64,000 bases of DNA from Oasisia sp. SBJ-2009 (lineage: Eukaryota > Annelida > Polychaeta > Sabellida > Siboglinidae): contig OZ024856.1 of assembly GCA_964017155.1 (NCBI GenBank), forward strand, positions 46,184,610 to 46,248,609, in the 5' to 3' direction. The position numbers and the translations under genes are program-made. Below the pieces are notes generated by a model that was not told where the DNA came from, ran no database searches, and saw nothing but the letters and a program-made list of their open reading frames with translations. Positions 10,841 to 21,720 of the stretch are shown one piece after another. The stretch's first letter is position 1, and each line of letters opens with the position of its first letter.

Positions 10841-12029
10841 TCTAGGATATGACGGTGTTGTCAACACAGCTGGCATGCACCGTGGAGTGGAAGGACGGAT
10901 CAGACAGCAGACCCCTGGAGCCATTTAAACGCATTGCGAAGGGCACAATGTAAATTTGGTTACGCTACCAAAGAGCCTTTGGTGAGAAGCATGATGGACA
11001 TACCCCAACATGTCGCCTTCTGTGTCAATGATTGTTACAGGCTGAATTAGAGTTAGAAGAAGACGCTAAAACTGGCATGAACAGCAGAACCAAAATGTCA
11101 GTCGCTCTGTGATACGAGATGGGCAAGTCGTGCCAATGCGCTGTACACATTCAAGTTTGCCTTCACAGTTGTAGTGTCTGCTCCGGAATATCTGGAAGTT
11201 AATGAGGATGGCAAAGCCCGGTGCTACTTGTTTCCAATCCAAACGTTTTACGTCATCGTCACATAGGTAACGATTGTGCACTCCAAAAACTGCTTCCTCT
11301 GACATTTTTTTACACCCCAAACAATGTCACCTGGTAGAGGCAGCAAAGGAATCAGACACTCTCATCTCCCATCTACAACAAGAGAAGGCAGATCTAGAAG
11401 TGTGGAATACATTGTATGAAGGCACTGTGGAACTGGCAATGAAATTCGAAGTTCATCCGAGCAAGCCACGCAATGCTAGAAAACAAAGACACCGCGACAA
11501 TGTTCCCGCTGCCAGCCCGTGTCAGTTCTGGAAAAGAGCGATGCACCTACCATTCATGGACCACTTGCTGCAGGAAATTAATACACGATCGTTACGGGCT
11601 CAAGATCGCTACATGGCTCAGTACATCCCACCGAAACAACTGGTACATCTGTACAAAGTGTTTCAAGACGACATATCTGGAGATCTGCGTCAACTACAAA
11701 ACGAAGAAGGCAGGTAGGAGGCAAGATGCGAAATGTTGTTGAGAGACCAGACACACTCGACGACACGATTCAAGAAATCAACCATGACCTTTATCTTAAC
11801 ATGTACACTAGTCGCCATACTGATGGTGATGTCTGTATCGACAGCAACTGTAGAGCGCTCTTTCAGTGCAATGCCGAATGTCAAGAACTATATGCGCTCT
11901 ACAATGACAACTGAGCGCATGTCGTGTTGGGACTGGGCAGCTGGTGAACGGCGAGACAGTCAGACGTACACGTCAAACTCCTCTGCGTTTGGAGCCAGAA
12001 GGTCGAAACTGTACAAATGTGACATCTAA
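10841..12029 (+). pseudogene. hAT-family transposase (ZMYM1/TTF-type), relic
   Basis: It starts with GYDGVVNTAGMHRGVEGRI and THCEGHNVNL (10845-10950), the DUF4371-like part of hAT transposases. Frame 11274-11717 reads LAMKFEVHPSKPRNARKQRH followed by RDN, a typical R-x-x-x-R-Q-x-H-R segment, then WKRAMHLPFMDHLLQEI. In the same frame after a TAG at 11715 comes VSTATVERSFSAM with NYMRSTMTTERMS, the C-terminal dimerisation region. So 11274-12029 is one frame broken by a single stop, while the first part is more decayed. It abuts the preceding RGNR relic. Confidence 0.75.
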
Positions 12030-12322
12030 GGTATGAAAGATTAAACATGACACTGGCTGGTGATTCCATGATTTTGACGGAAATGCGCACATTGCCAAAG
12101 TGGTGACCTGAAACTGTTTTATTTAAAGTGTAACCTGATTCACCTATTTTAACGTCCCCACCTCGGCCAAATGACCCAGCAAACAGAAGTCACGCTGACC
12201 GCTGACCAGTCGATCCCTATCACTGAGTTATATGGTTAGTTACTCTATGTCGACTGAAGAGCTAAATAGTATGGTCGAGACGTGCTTCGCAACTGAACCA
12301 GAGATATTCAAGCTACAGCGAC

Positions 12323-12670
12323 GTGCAAATGGAGACAAAGCGAAGAGCACAAAAGAAAAGTGAAGTGAAGGTGAAGATGGTTTTGGAAATAACAGAGATG
12401 ACTGCCACTTATCAAGGCGGTATGTGCAGCCATGCATCTCCAGGTTACACACATAGACAAAGAGATGTAGACATTAAAGACCAGTCTTTCAAGTTTGCGA
12501 TGCGACTGCGATTTGGCGTAACGAGACATGACTCGACTGTTGAGAGAGGAGTCCTATGGTCTCATGGCTTTGGCAACAGGTCTGAAGAAGTAATTTATCA
12601 CAGGGACCTGGTAACACATCTTTCGAAGACTATTCCTTCGTTTTGGTCAAGATTTCCAATCAAACTGTAA
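12323..12670 (+). other. Unrecognised ORF, 115 residues
   Basis: An open frame starting with a basic stretch (METKRRAQKKSEVKVKM) and continuing with no motif I know. It lies between two transposon relics and could be an N-terminal piece of the downstream element or chance. The flanks 12030-12322 and 12671-12734 hold nothing I can support. Confidence 0.2.
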
Positions 12671-12734
12671 AGCGACAACCGGGAAGATGTAACCATCAAA
12701 ACAAAGTTGAAAGAGTAATTAACAGAAGGTGTAA

Positions 12735-13570
12735 TTGACGATTTGTTGGACTAGAAACATCAAAAAAGACTGGACAACAACCCTGGCTGGCATTTACAGC
12801 AAGAGGTTCCTCATAACACGTGTCTGTGTAAATATCAGGAAAATGTTCGGCTCCTCCTACAATGACTTAACAAGATTTAAGAGTTTCCCTGACTTCATTG
12901 CCAATTGTGTGCAATCAAGACAACGAAAAGTGCATAACTGGTACTTGCACTAATTGTTCAGGCATTCAGAAACTTGCTCCAACTGAGACTGATAACACTG
13001 TCAACATCAAATGGCAGCAGCGGTCTGTGGCAACAGGGACGACAGGCGACAGTCACTATGAAGGATCAGTTGTGGAGTGGAATGCTTCGGTTTTCTTGCA
13101 AAGCAAACACTACATTTTCTACAGCACACATTAGTGAAGTGGGTGCCAGCAAAGGATTGTGCTGATGTAAGGGTTAGTGTAAAAAAATGACCCAGATAAG
13201 GTTGTCATACAAATAGACTATAACTGAGAATTTTACCACCAAGACTCAAAATTAAACCAACCAGTATACTGGAACAACAATCAGGCTATCCTCCTCATTG
13301 TACGTCGTGGTAGCAAGAAGGGTGGTGGCATCTGACTACGTACACCATGAAAAGTATTCCGTGAATGTGTTCCTCAAAGCCGTTCTACAGCATCTTGACA
13401 CAATTATCCGCCGATTTAATACAATCGCAATCTTTTCTGACAGTTCAGACAAATCAGTGCAAGCAACGTTTCCTTCTCCCTAGCATCACATTGCTAGAAT
13501 GAAATATAGTGTGAAATGTCTTTACCACGAGCCACGCAAAGGTCCAGAGGATGGCATCGGATGAACTTCT
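12735..13570 (+). pseudogene. Uncharacterised transposon-associated protein with a Cys-rich and acidic-core region
   Basis: Broken frames give CNQDNEKCITGTCTNCSGIQ (12900-12965), WNNNQAILLIVRRGSKKGGG (13270-13330), HHEKYSVNVFLKAVLQHLD then IAIFSDSS (13345-13450), and NVFTTSHAKVQ (13515-13550). The order of blocks (Cys cluster, then W-N-x-x-Q-x-x-L, then D-K-x-S-V/A-x-x-F-L, then I-F-S-D, then F-A/T-T-S-H-x-K) fits a widespread metazoan transposon-associated family that I know only as uncharacterised. Frameshifts separate the blocks, and the G-A normally after I-F-S-D is lost. Confidence 0.45.
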
Positions 13571-14622
13571 AGTTCTAGAATCTTCCACAGCTAGCCATAT
13601 CAGGCCAACATTTAGTATTAAACCTAGCACTTTCAAAATAGTCTTAAATGAAAGCTCAGAATAAAAATATCTCGATCCATGCCGAATATATTTGATTTTG
13701 AAATGTGAAAAACGGTCATTGTTTTTAAAAGCCGTTCAACTGGTAACGTGAAGAAAGGTCAAAGGTCAAGTGGGCACTCTCAGTCATTGAGTTGATTAAG
13801 ATACACTTTATGTAATAACTCAGGTAGATGACCTCATGTTACAATGAAACTTGGCAACATGTAGGATCTGAATGTGCTGAACAGGATGAACTGAAAGAAA
13901 TGGTTATTAATAGTTAATCAACTTAAGACTAATTAAACACTAATTAAGACCCTCCCTAAGCACATCAAGGCTTATTACCTGTGCATCGAACTCCATTTGC
14001 AATGCATCATACTTTGCCTCAAAATTGATACAATCATTCGCAGTGTTGTTTTCTTCTTCTTGCCAACTGGTTCATCACCTGTGTCTTCTCTTGTGGCACT
14101 GACTGAGACTCATGTTGCGCTTTGCGGGTGTGCGACTGCAAGCCCATCTCCTTTGCTTTCTTCTGCTCACACACCATGCCATCCCTTACCAGATTGTGCA
14201 TACTCTTGCCACTCTAAATATCGGTGTGGTTCTTTTGTGAACACAAGGCAGACTAACAACAGCCCTTTAACTGTTCCATTACCGGAAGCACAATAAAAAA
14301 TTAGCTTTCACCCATCAAAGTTTTTCTTACAAAGGATATGTCACACAATGAACAACGATCTTCATTTTATTGTTTTCTAAGACAGCCATTCCAGAATGTA
14401 CATTATATGTAAATGTCATAATGCAAATGCACGAGGAATTCTTTTTTGAACAGGTATGTTGACTTTGGTAGGACATTCAGGGACGATGTCGTATGTCAAA
14501 CAGGTTGTACAACTGTTCTTAGTGATCGCTACTGATAATAAACGTAATAAAAATGTAATTAACTTATGAAATTATGACGATTGTTGTTTTCGTAACGGGA
14601 TTACACAGAAATTATCAACGTC
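13571..14622. other. Noncoding stretch, no feature seen
   Basis: AT-rich sequence with a 99-codon frame at 13997-14296 that has no recognisable motif and a simple, low-complexity composition. I see no repeats, RNA gene or element ends before the inverted repeat at 14623. Confidence 0.5.
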
Positions 14623-14736
14623 AGTATTAATCAAATGTTAATCCAGATCATCTTAAACCTAGAAACTACTCACTGGGCTCACAGCTTGTGTTACGTGATA
14701 GATAGATACTACGACCTTCAATCGGACATAATTTAA
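14623..14736 (+). repeat. Left 114-base inverted repeat
   Basis: Begins AGTATTAATCAAATG and ends CATAATTTAA; every base pairs with 15118-15231 read in reverse complement. Confidence 0.95.
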
Positions 14737-14805
14737 AAGCATAAACCAGTTGCACAAGTCACAGTGTTGGCATGTAGAGGACTTACCTGATAAACTGGAT
14801 TTTAA

Positions 14806-15033
14806 ATGGATAATTGTGAAGTGCTCCGGTCAGAAAACGCAAAAATATTCGTTGGTCAGATTCTCGAAACCAAAGATGACAACTATTTTACCATCACGTT
14901 CTTGAAAGGTGTTGAGTTTGGGAAATTTGTTTGGCATGACACTGATGATATAGCCTATCTCAATAGGTCATGTGTTGTCAACATCCTCCCTGAGCCACAG
15001 GTGGGCAGACGTTCTAGAATGACCTTCAACTGA
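14806..15033 (+). CDS. 75-residue ORF inside the inverted-repeat element
   Basis: An intact frame with ATG at 14806 and TGA at 15031-15033. It contains KIFVGQILETKDDNYFTITF, then GKFVWHDTDD and VVNILPEPQVGRRSRM. The pattern F-V-G-x-V/I, then F-L-K, then F-x-W, then D, then a proline-rich end resembles the small C-terminal domain that closes several invertebrate transposon proteins. The gene here is just that domain, with its own start codon and no stop codons. Whether it is expressed is unknown. It could be a captured exon. Confidence 0.4.
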   Translation: MDNCEVLRSENAKIFVGQILETKDDNYFTITFLKGVEFGKFVWHDTDDIAYLNRSCVVNILPEPQVGRRSRMTFN

Positions 15034-15117
15034 ACTGCCAGGATGAAGCATGAAACAAGTAGTTCCGTTACCGAGCAAAACATGTTCAGTCAAAAACAAC
15101 TGGTGTGGGTGTCGTGG

Positions 15118-15231
15118 TTAAATTATGTCCGATTGAAGGTCGTAGTATCTATCTATCACGTAACACAAGCTGTGAGCCCAGTGAGTAGTTTCTAGGTTTA
15201 AGATGATCTGGATTAACATTTGATTAATACT
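15118..15231 (-). repeat. Right 114-base inverted repeat
   Basis: Exact reverse complement of 14623-14736. Directly outside it, at 15237, starts a hAT-like coding fragment. Confidence 0.95.
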
Positions 15232-15236
15232 TCAAC

Positions 15237-15380
15237 ATGCGGAAGGTCGTTGGTTTGGTCACAGATGGGGCAACTGTGATGGCCAGTGTCCTAAACGGAG
15301 TGATTGGTCTCATTGCTCACGACAACGATGTGGTTTCAAAGGAATGTGTATGTGGGACTTTTTTAATTGAACAAAAATCA
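15237..15380 (+). pseudogene. hAT transposase fragment
   Basis: MRKVVGLVTDGATVMASVLN followed by GVIGL matches the T-D-G-A-x-x-M-x-x-x-x-x-G-V block of hAT/ZBED transposases, which contains one catalytic aspartate. Only about 45 residues remain. It begins five bases after the inverted-repeat element. Confidence 0.5.
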
Positions 15381-15491
15381 GGTTGTACCTGGCTTGAATC
15401 CATGAACGGGCAAACTGAAGATGAAGAAGTTCTATATTTTCAGTAGGTGCTAAAGAAAGATCCCCGTATTGATGGTGTAGCATTTACCATC

Positions 15492-15706
15492 ATGCATTGT
15501 TGTGTAGTGGGATGTCACAACAGTAATGAGACAACCAAAGGTACGAGGATCAGTTGTGGCATTTCCACAGACGGGGAAGGACAAGGAGACGGATGAATGG
15601 AGGAAGAAATTTATTGTTTGTGTTGGGCGGTCCGATGACAGCTTCAATCCTCACAAGCAACATATCTGCATGGCTCATTTTGAGCAGAGTTCGTTATTGT
15701 TTCATG
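15492..15706 (+). pseudogene. THAP zinc-finger exon with one frameshift
   Basis: The first frame reads MHCCVVGCHNSNETTKGTRI; after a one-base shift near 15550 the next reads VVAFPQTGKDKETDEWRKKF, then RSDDSFNPHKQHICMAHF. Together they show the THAP C2CH pattern: C-x-x-x-x-C, F-P, W, the F-x-P before the second C-x-x-H, and H-F. An exon would end at 15706 (CATG before GTGAGT) in phase 1. That phase equals the acceptor phase of the DWAP-type exons at 59526 and 60781, which belong to THAP-containing DDE elements. The frameshift disables it as read. Confidence 0.6.
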
Positions 15707-15989
15707 GTGAGTATATTTACAATTTTTAACATTAATGTGAACTAGATCCTAGGCGAAGGCAATATGTAAAAATATGCATTTTGCTTGATCACGACATGTT
15801 TGATGATGAGCACCATCTCCCTCGATGAACACCTCGGGATTCTACCAGCAGATGTAAACTATCCTGTTACCGCGTGTCTTGCCTCGATTCAGTTGCATCA
15901 TCAACTCACGCAGCCCTTAAGAAACTGGAAATAACACGAGGTAAAGTTTTCAGCAATGTGGTTCTCCAGGTAAATAAACTGAGATTTAA

Positions 15990-16830
15990 AGACGGAAAGG
16001 GTGACCCATGAGGTTTTGCAGCATTTCTTGATAACAACAATCTTCCTCGCACTCTCTTACCACGATATCGAGGAAATCGTCTTCATGTGCTATTCAAAAT
16101 CTGTGCCATCTTCGTTGAGTACTGTGATGTCCTTGAGGAATTGTTTGCTTCTGAAACGTCATGCGGTGCACTCCATAGTAGTATAATTGATGATTTCCGC
16201 AGTCATACTGCCAAATTGCATTTTTTGTGTAGTTGTGAAACAGGTTATTGGAAAGTTGAAAGGGATAATTGAACTTGAAGACACCCTTGTTATACTTACC
16301 AGTGATCTTGACCTTTTAGGGGAGAACATGATTGAAGACAATACAATGAAGAAACTTCGCCAGCTCTCTGTATTGGATAGACAACAACTTGCTGTCATGC
16401 TCATAACTGTGCTAGCTGCAGTCATCGATGTCCTTCAACGGCAGTACTCCAGGTACTTCTCTCTCGATATCACTGATAAGTTGAGGAAGGAGACTGAATC
16501 AGCCCGAGCCAATAATATCGACGCCGAAGAAATTATGGGCATGTTTTCAGCAGCGGCACCAAACGCCACTTTATGCTTCCTTTCTTGCCACATGCGAGCA
16601 ATTAAGAACAGAACTGTGCAATACTTGGACAGTCAAGACGATGAGAGAAGGGACTCTATCCTGAGGAAGGCTGTAGTGTACGGGCGGAAGCAACTTGACA
16701 GGAAACGAAAAGGGTGATCAGAAGACAGGTGAAGAAGCACGTCAGGGAGTTAGCTCAAAGAAAGGAGATTGAGCGGAAATTGAAGAAATCTGGACTCGAG
16801 TCAGTTGTACAAGATCTATCAGTAAGTGAC
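15990..16830 (+). pseudogene. RGNR-family transposon protein, copy 2 (C-terminal half)
   Basis: RYRGNRLHVLFKICAIF at about 16060-16110 is followed by the open frame 16187-16717 with LAAVIDVLQRQYSRYFSLDI, ETESARANNIDAEEIMGMF, then PNATLCFLSCHMRAIKNRTV and QYLDSQDDERRDSILRKAVV. A basic tail continues to about 16830 in a shifted frame. The blocks L-Q/E-R-Q, S/D-A-E-E-I-M-G-M, APNAT and the R-K-Q tail are the same as in copies 1 and 3. The N-terminal half is missing. Confidence 0.6.
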
Positions 16831-17289
16831 TCATTGAGGAGACTATCGTGTTGTGTAAGTGTTGCACTGTTTTATGTTCACTGACACATTCACTCCCAAG
16901 CATATTTTAATTATTTTAATCTTGTTTTTTTCCATATAGTACTGATGGTCATTTAGTCATTGACCCATTCATTCCCAGGTGCGGTTAATTAATTTAATCA
17001 TTTAAATGAGTAATTCTAGTCCAGGGTCAGTAAAACATGTCTCCTTTTCAAATATAGCTCTGCTTAGAACAATGTTTTATGTGGTCTAGTACACCATGGA
17101 TTACTGGCAGCTACCTTTTTCCGATTTGTTGGTGTGATTAATTAATTGCTAACTAATAAACAAACTGATTAATCCACAGGGATCACATAGCTATGTATAT
17201 AGCTCATACCATTGTATAATTCTCCTGAAATTTTCACTTTGTTATCTTGAAAATCAGAGGAGATACAGGTGTTTTTGCCATTCCACCAA
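16831..17289. other. AT-rich noncoding stretch
   Basis: Repeats of TTAATTATTTTAAT and CATTCATTCCCA-like words (16880-17000) but no gene or element end. It precedes the duplicated 340-base segment. Confidence 0.5.
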
Positions 17290-17630
17290 GGTGTTCATAA
17301 CTGCTGTCCTTGCTGTTCAAACAAGGCAGCTGAAGACACAAGGAAGCGTGATGGACTGCTGGCCTGCAGCTGGAAAGGTCATGATGAAAGACAACAGTTG
17401 ACGTGTTATACACATCACTGAGGAGAGTGAACTGGCCATGTATTGACACAAGTGAACTGTGCTGTGCATCTACACCAGGCAATTTATTTACAGATTAGCA
17501 AATGGCTAATAATTATGCAAATGAGGTGGAATCTCTTCCATTTGCAAATATAAATGATAAGGTTTCTGTAGCTATAAATTGTCAAACTAACTCATCCTAT
17601 CAACCAAATACACTTACTAATGTTTCTCAC
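17290..17630. repeat. Dispersed repeat, copy 1 (5' region of the RGNR element)
   Basis: This stretch and 19680-20025 align throughout by eye, with scattered substitutions and a few indels. It includes CTGTCCTTG...TTCAAACAAGGCAG, GAGGAGAGTGAACTGGCC and the shared start ATGGCTAATAATTATGCAAA. It looks like the leader plus first codons of the RGNR element, present twice in direct orientation. Confidence 0.85.
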
Positions 17631-19489
17631 ATTAGTTCGTTACAGATAGAAATAAGTTCAGTCATTGCAGAAGTGGTGGAGGAATACACTGGATTAAAGC
17701 TTGAGTTTGACGCAAATGCAACAACTGTCGCACAGTTTGCATATGAAGTTGGAGTTCTCAATGATATCCAAGTCTGTGAGGCAATTATGGCAAATGAAAA
17801 TATTACAAATGCCTGAGATGCCAATTTATCACCTTCAGCTGAGCAATCAATGAAGTGCACCTGGTGTTTCCCAGAGACCCACCGTGGGGACTCGGAACTC
17901 CAGGTCAATTCCCTGGCAGGTGGGAAAACAGAAGATTATGTATCACACGTAACAGAAGCCCTTTATGACGTCAGTGATTCCTATGCACTATTCAGTGGCA
18001 AGAGTTCTGTTGAGGTAAGAGACACTGGTTTCCAAGCTAAATAATAGCATATCGGATCGAGTAGCAGTGAATCACTGTGTCTGGCAGCAGCTGCAGGAGA
18101 ACCTAAACATTAATTTGTTGGAAATAAACTGTAATGTCCACCCCCTGGATGGAGTAGCTAGTGCAGCCAGGTCTACCCTGAGAAAGATAGATGAGGCAAT
18201 CGAGCTAAAGGGACAGTGCTTTGGCAAAACCTGTTGTGTGGACAGTCCTGTTTATGCAGTTTCAAAAATGCGTTTCAAATAAGGTTGTGGGGATCCCAAA
18301 GGATTCAAAATATTCCTCAAAAAGAAGGGCATACGTTCCAACATGCTCATTCGTTACTTTGGGAATCGACTGCGTGTCATCTTCCGTATTATTTTCACTA
18401 CAACCCATTCTTATGGAATATTTCCAGAGTGTGTCCAACATCTCCTCCATGCGGACAGCCAGAATTCATGACTTCGCTGACCCCTCAATTCTCCTTCACT
18501 TGAGGGCCCTAGGATTGTTGGGGAAGTTACTCACGGGTCCTTGGATGACTGTCTTCTATGGTAACAAGAAGGGTAAAGCCAACCTAGAAGTAGTACCGGA
18601 GATGAAAGTGGCTGTTGCCAACTTAAGACACTTGGCAAACAACCCACTGAGTGTTCTGGCAGCAGAATCGGACGTGTTTGGCCACATGCTGAGTCCAAGC
18701 AGTGACACTGCATTGACCTGTCTCCAAGGCACAATTGGCGACTCAAACCTGTTGAAAGAATTCCAAGAAGTGATGAAGGAGATGACCAATGGAACCATCA
18801 CAGTTCTCGAGCGCCAACTGGCGAAGTACTTGACCGGTGATTTGTCTTCACCTACTCCACAGATGTTGCTGCAAACCAAATCTACGCCGATCTACAACAT
18901 CTTTAGCGAGAGGGTGCTCGGCATGACTGATTCCCAGACACGCCGTGCACCCAACGCTACTGTTGGGTTCAACGATGCCAAGGTTAAATGCACAAACAAC
19001 AAAACATTGACATGGCTGAAACACAAGAGTCCACAAGAACAGGAAACACTCATCTCACTTGCGATCAGGAGAGCCAGACAAGTGCGCACTTTAAGGAATG
19101 ACGCGAGGAACACTTTTCACCAAAAGGCAAGATACAAAGAAGCAACAACGTGACCAAACATTCAGAAGAATGATAGACAGACCATTGAAGGAACTGGCCT
19201 CCAATCATGTAGATGTATATAAACTGGACCAGCTTAACCTGACCGAGGAAAAGTACCAGGTGGTAAAGGACATCATCGCAAACAAGGGAAGCTTGGTTGA
19301 CACATACATTGACCAGTACTGGTGTCTAGACGGGAAGGATGTCCTCTACCATGGGAAAATATTCAGTTACAAAAACCCTACAAGGTTTCATACCGGCTAG
19401 AATCAGACGGTGAGGATGGAGAACATTCGTGCGTTCCGGTGCAGCAGCTCTTGACTGACTTTATTCTGGGTGACCTAATCTTTGTTTAG
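17502..19489 (+). pseudogene. RGNR-family transposon protein, copy 3 (best preserved)
   Basis: The start ATG at 17502 lies inside the conserved leader. Frame 1 (17502-18040) carries VVEEYTGLKLEFDANATTVA, DIQVCEAIMANENIT and, after a TGA at 17814-17816 where relatives have Trp, FPETHRGDSELQ and SLAGGKTEDYVSHVTEALYD. Shifted frames then give CNVHPLDGVASAARSTLRKI (18130-18190), GDPKGFKIFLKKKGI with YFGNRLRVIF (18290-18395), LRALGLLGKLLTGPWMTVFY (18500-18560), TITVLERQLAKYLTGDLSSP (18800-18850), SERVLGMTD with PNATVGF (18905-18970) and NNKTLTWL. A third shift gives the C-terminal YWCLDGKDVLYHGKIFSY. It would be about 650 residues long but is interrupted at least four times. The family is probably transposon-encoded; its fold is unknown to me. 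Confidence 0.65.
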
Positions 19490-19679
19490 AGTGAGTAATC
19501 ACCTTTTATGCACATATTTGCTATCCTGACATAATTACCTACATTTTGATATATTACATGATGGGGACCTGTTGGATTTGTTTGCACTTTGGTTCTCCAA
19601 TACCATTGGTGCTGTATACCGTACTCGCTTTATGCTGAAGAGGAAGACTGGACCGAAGGTGTTCATAAAATTAAATGAA

Positions 19680-20040
19680 GACATTACGTCAACACATGCT
19701 GTCCTTGTTGTTCAAACAAGGCAGCAGAAGAAAAGGGAAGCGTGATGGACTGTTGGCCTGCAGCTGGAAAGGTCATGGTGAAAGAAAACAGTGGATATGC
19801 TATACACATCACTGAGGAGAGTGAACTGGCCACATATTGACACGTGAACTGTGTTGTGCAGCTACACCAGGGAATTTATTTTCAGATTAGCAAATGGCTA
19901 ATAATTATGCAAATGAGATCGAATATTTTCCATTTGAAAATATAAATGATAAGGATTTTATAGCTATAAATTGTCAAACTAACTCATACTATCAACCAAA
20001 TACACCTACCCAGGTAGTAATGTTTCTAACTTTAGTATGT
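19680..20040. repeat. Dispersed repeat, copy 2, with a truncated RGNR start (copy 4)
   Basis: It repeats 17290-17630, including the first about 45 codons (MANNYANEIEYFPFENINDK). The frame 19894-20148 then runs into unrelated sequence and stops. The next element, a tyrosine-recombinase retrotransposon, begins about 85 bases later. Confidence 0.8.
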
Positions 20041-20125
20041 TCCTTTAATTACAAAGAATATGGTGTGTGTGACTATGAAAAACACATAGCTCCACATAAT
20101 ATTTTTTATAATGATATTTTTATGT

Positions 20126-20268
20126 TTTGCAAAACACATTCCGGGTAAGACCAATGTCATTGCTGACCGCCTGTCTCGCTTTCAGGAGTTCGCAGCGCGC
20201 CAGGCGGCGCCCTGGCTTCACTCACAACCAGACCCGATCCCACAGGAAATGCTACCTTGGCTCCAGTG
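20126..20268 (+). pseudogene. RNase H C-terminal end of the DIRS/Ngaro element
   Basis: The frame reads HIPGKTNVIADRLSRFQEFA, then PDPIPQEMLPWLQ and TGA. H-x-P-G-x-x-N-x-x-A-D-x-L-S-R is the RNase H ending shared by DIRS-like polyproteins. The stop TGA overlaps the next start as TGATG at 20267-20271. Confidence 0.7.
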
Positions 20269-21141
20269 ATGTTGCGTCTGCTCAATGCAGCCCTGACAGA
20301 GGGCACACAGCATGCGTATAAGCATGCTGTCACTTCATTTACTGCCTTTAGCACAACACATTTTCCTGCTTACTCGGTTTTCCCAGCCTCCATAGGTGCT
20401 CTAGCCACATTTATAGCTCACCTCTTCTCGCAGAACTATGCTCCTGCTACACTAAACAAACTGGCCGATATGGCTGACCCAACTCAGCATTTTGTGGTAA
20501 AGAAATTATTAGCTGGAGCCAAGAAACTGGCCGCAAAACCTGACACCCGGTTACCTATTACCCCAACAGTCCTGCATCAGATTGTCAATGCCACTCCCTT
20601 CATTGTTTCATCTCACTATGTCCGCTGCATGCTCCAAAGCATGTTTCTTTTGTGTTTTCATGCTTTCTTACGTATAGGGGAAATCACTATTCATTCCAAA
20701 GCCTGGCATGAATTTGTTATACAGGTGTCAGATGTCACCATTTCAACTTCTTCCTTGACACTCGTGATGTGTCACTTTAAACACAACACATCGGGCCGAC
20801 CAGTCACTTTGTCTATCTCCCGTACACATGACAAATACTGCCCAGTCCTTGCTCTTTCTCGTTTCCTGCAGGTTCGCGCTACAGCCCAGGGTCCCCTTTA
20901 TGCCTGTGCTAATGCTTACCCTGTTTCGCGCAACTTTTTCTGCGAACACTTAACTAAAACTTTAAAATATGCCGGGCTGGACCCAGACAAATACAAGGGT
21001 CACAGCTTCCGAATCGGTGCTGCTACAGCGGCAGCAGATGCGGGTTTGAGCGAAACCCAAATTCAAACAATGGGTCGGTGGAAATCGACCGCGTTCAAAC
21101 GCTACATTCGCATTCCAATGCTCCAACTGTCCCACCGGTAG
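20269..21141 (+). CDS. Tyrosine recombinase of a DIRS/Ngaro-type retrotransposon
   Basis: An intact frame of about 290 residues starting MLRLLNAALTEGTQHAYKHA, the usual N-terminal helix of these recombinases. Catalytic elements are visible: Arg in FLRIGEITIH (residue about 142), H-x-x-R in GHSFRIGAAT (about 247-250), and the nucleophile Tyr in RWKSTAFKRYIR close to the C terminus. It would join cDNA circles into the genome without an integrase-type staggered cut. The frame is also open upstream to a TTG at 20257. I prefer ATG 20269, which overlaps the upstream stop. All core residues are present, so this ORF may be functional although the element is truncated. Confidence 0.85.
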   Translation: MLRLLNAALTEGTQHAYKHAVTSFTAFSTTHFPAYSVFPASIGALATFIAHLFSQNYAPATLNKLADMADPTQHFVVKKLLAGAKKLAAKPDTRLPITPTVLHQIVNATPFIVSSHYVRCMLQSMFLLCFHAFLRIGEITIHSKAWHEFVIQVSDVTISTSSLTLVMCHFKHNTSGRPVTLSISRTHDKYCPVLALSRFLQVRATAQGPLYACANAYPVSRNFFCEHLTKTLKYAGLDPDKYKGHSFRIGAATAAADAGLSETQIQTMGRWKSTAFKRYIRIPMLQLSHR

Positions 21142-21436
21142 ACGTCCCCTCCGTACACATGGGTAGTGCAGCATGACTGACACCCATCAAATCCGACAGG
21201 TCCCGTCTGCATCTAGCTGACTTTGGTTACTGTTCCGCTATTGGTTACTTTGGTTTCCATTCAGATTTATTACATCCCTACATTAATTGACTATGCTTCA
21301 GCGTGACTGGCATTCGCTTTAGTCCACAGGGCAATATGGAGCACGACTTATCCCACACTTACCCAAAAAATTAGGTTCTGTTATACTTAGTGCTGTTGTT
21401 CACCCTGTCCATACTATACAGGTTCTTTGATCTCCG

Positions 21437-21560
21437 TTGCAGTATGACTGACACCTAATTGACCCGTGGACAACAAATTAATCCGTTGTTGCAGTATGAC
21501 TGACACCTAATTGACCTGTGGACAACAAATTAATCCGTTGTTGCAGTATGACTGACAATT
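21437..21560 (+). repeat. 52-base tandem repeat
   Basis: The word AGTATGACTGACA recurs at 21441, 21493 and 21545 (period 52), with looser relatives near 21169, 21299 and 21626. It lies between the recombinase ORF and the long direct repeats, so it belongs to the element's 3' region. Confidence 0.9.
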
Positions 21561-21720
21561 GCGTTAACCCAATTGGCTAGCACTCCATTTGTTCTTTGCA
21601 CTAAGTGGTTCGTAATGTGTTGTTTCAGCATGACTGACAACCTGGTTCTATTGGGTTGTTACATTTATTTTCACTGGCAGAGCCCTGGGGTGGGGAGTGG
21701 GGCCTCTAGTACAAGAGGCC

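Larger units (their letters stand above)
14623..15231. mobile_element. 609-base element with perfect 114-base inverted repeats
   Basis: The left arm 14623-14736 and right arm 15118-15231 are exact reverse complements over all 114 bases, and the match stops sharply at both the outer and the inner edge. The 381-base interior holds one ORF (14806-15033). Outer flanks share TCAAC close to each end (14615-14619 and 15232-15236), but not as a clean adjacent target-site duplication. It may be a short non-autonomous element carrying a gene piece, a foldback element, or a hairpin-type assembly artefact; the lack of any divergence between arms fits a recent origin. Confidence 0.75.

Noticed and set aside
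18221..18500. First part of the long 310-codon ORF as a separate gene start
   Set aside because: The family blocks GDPKGFK and GNRLRVIF lie in another frame here; only the part from about 18470 onward of this ORF is in the true frame.
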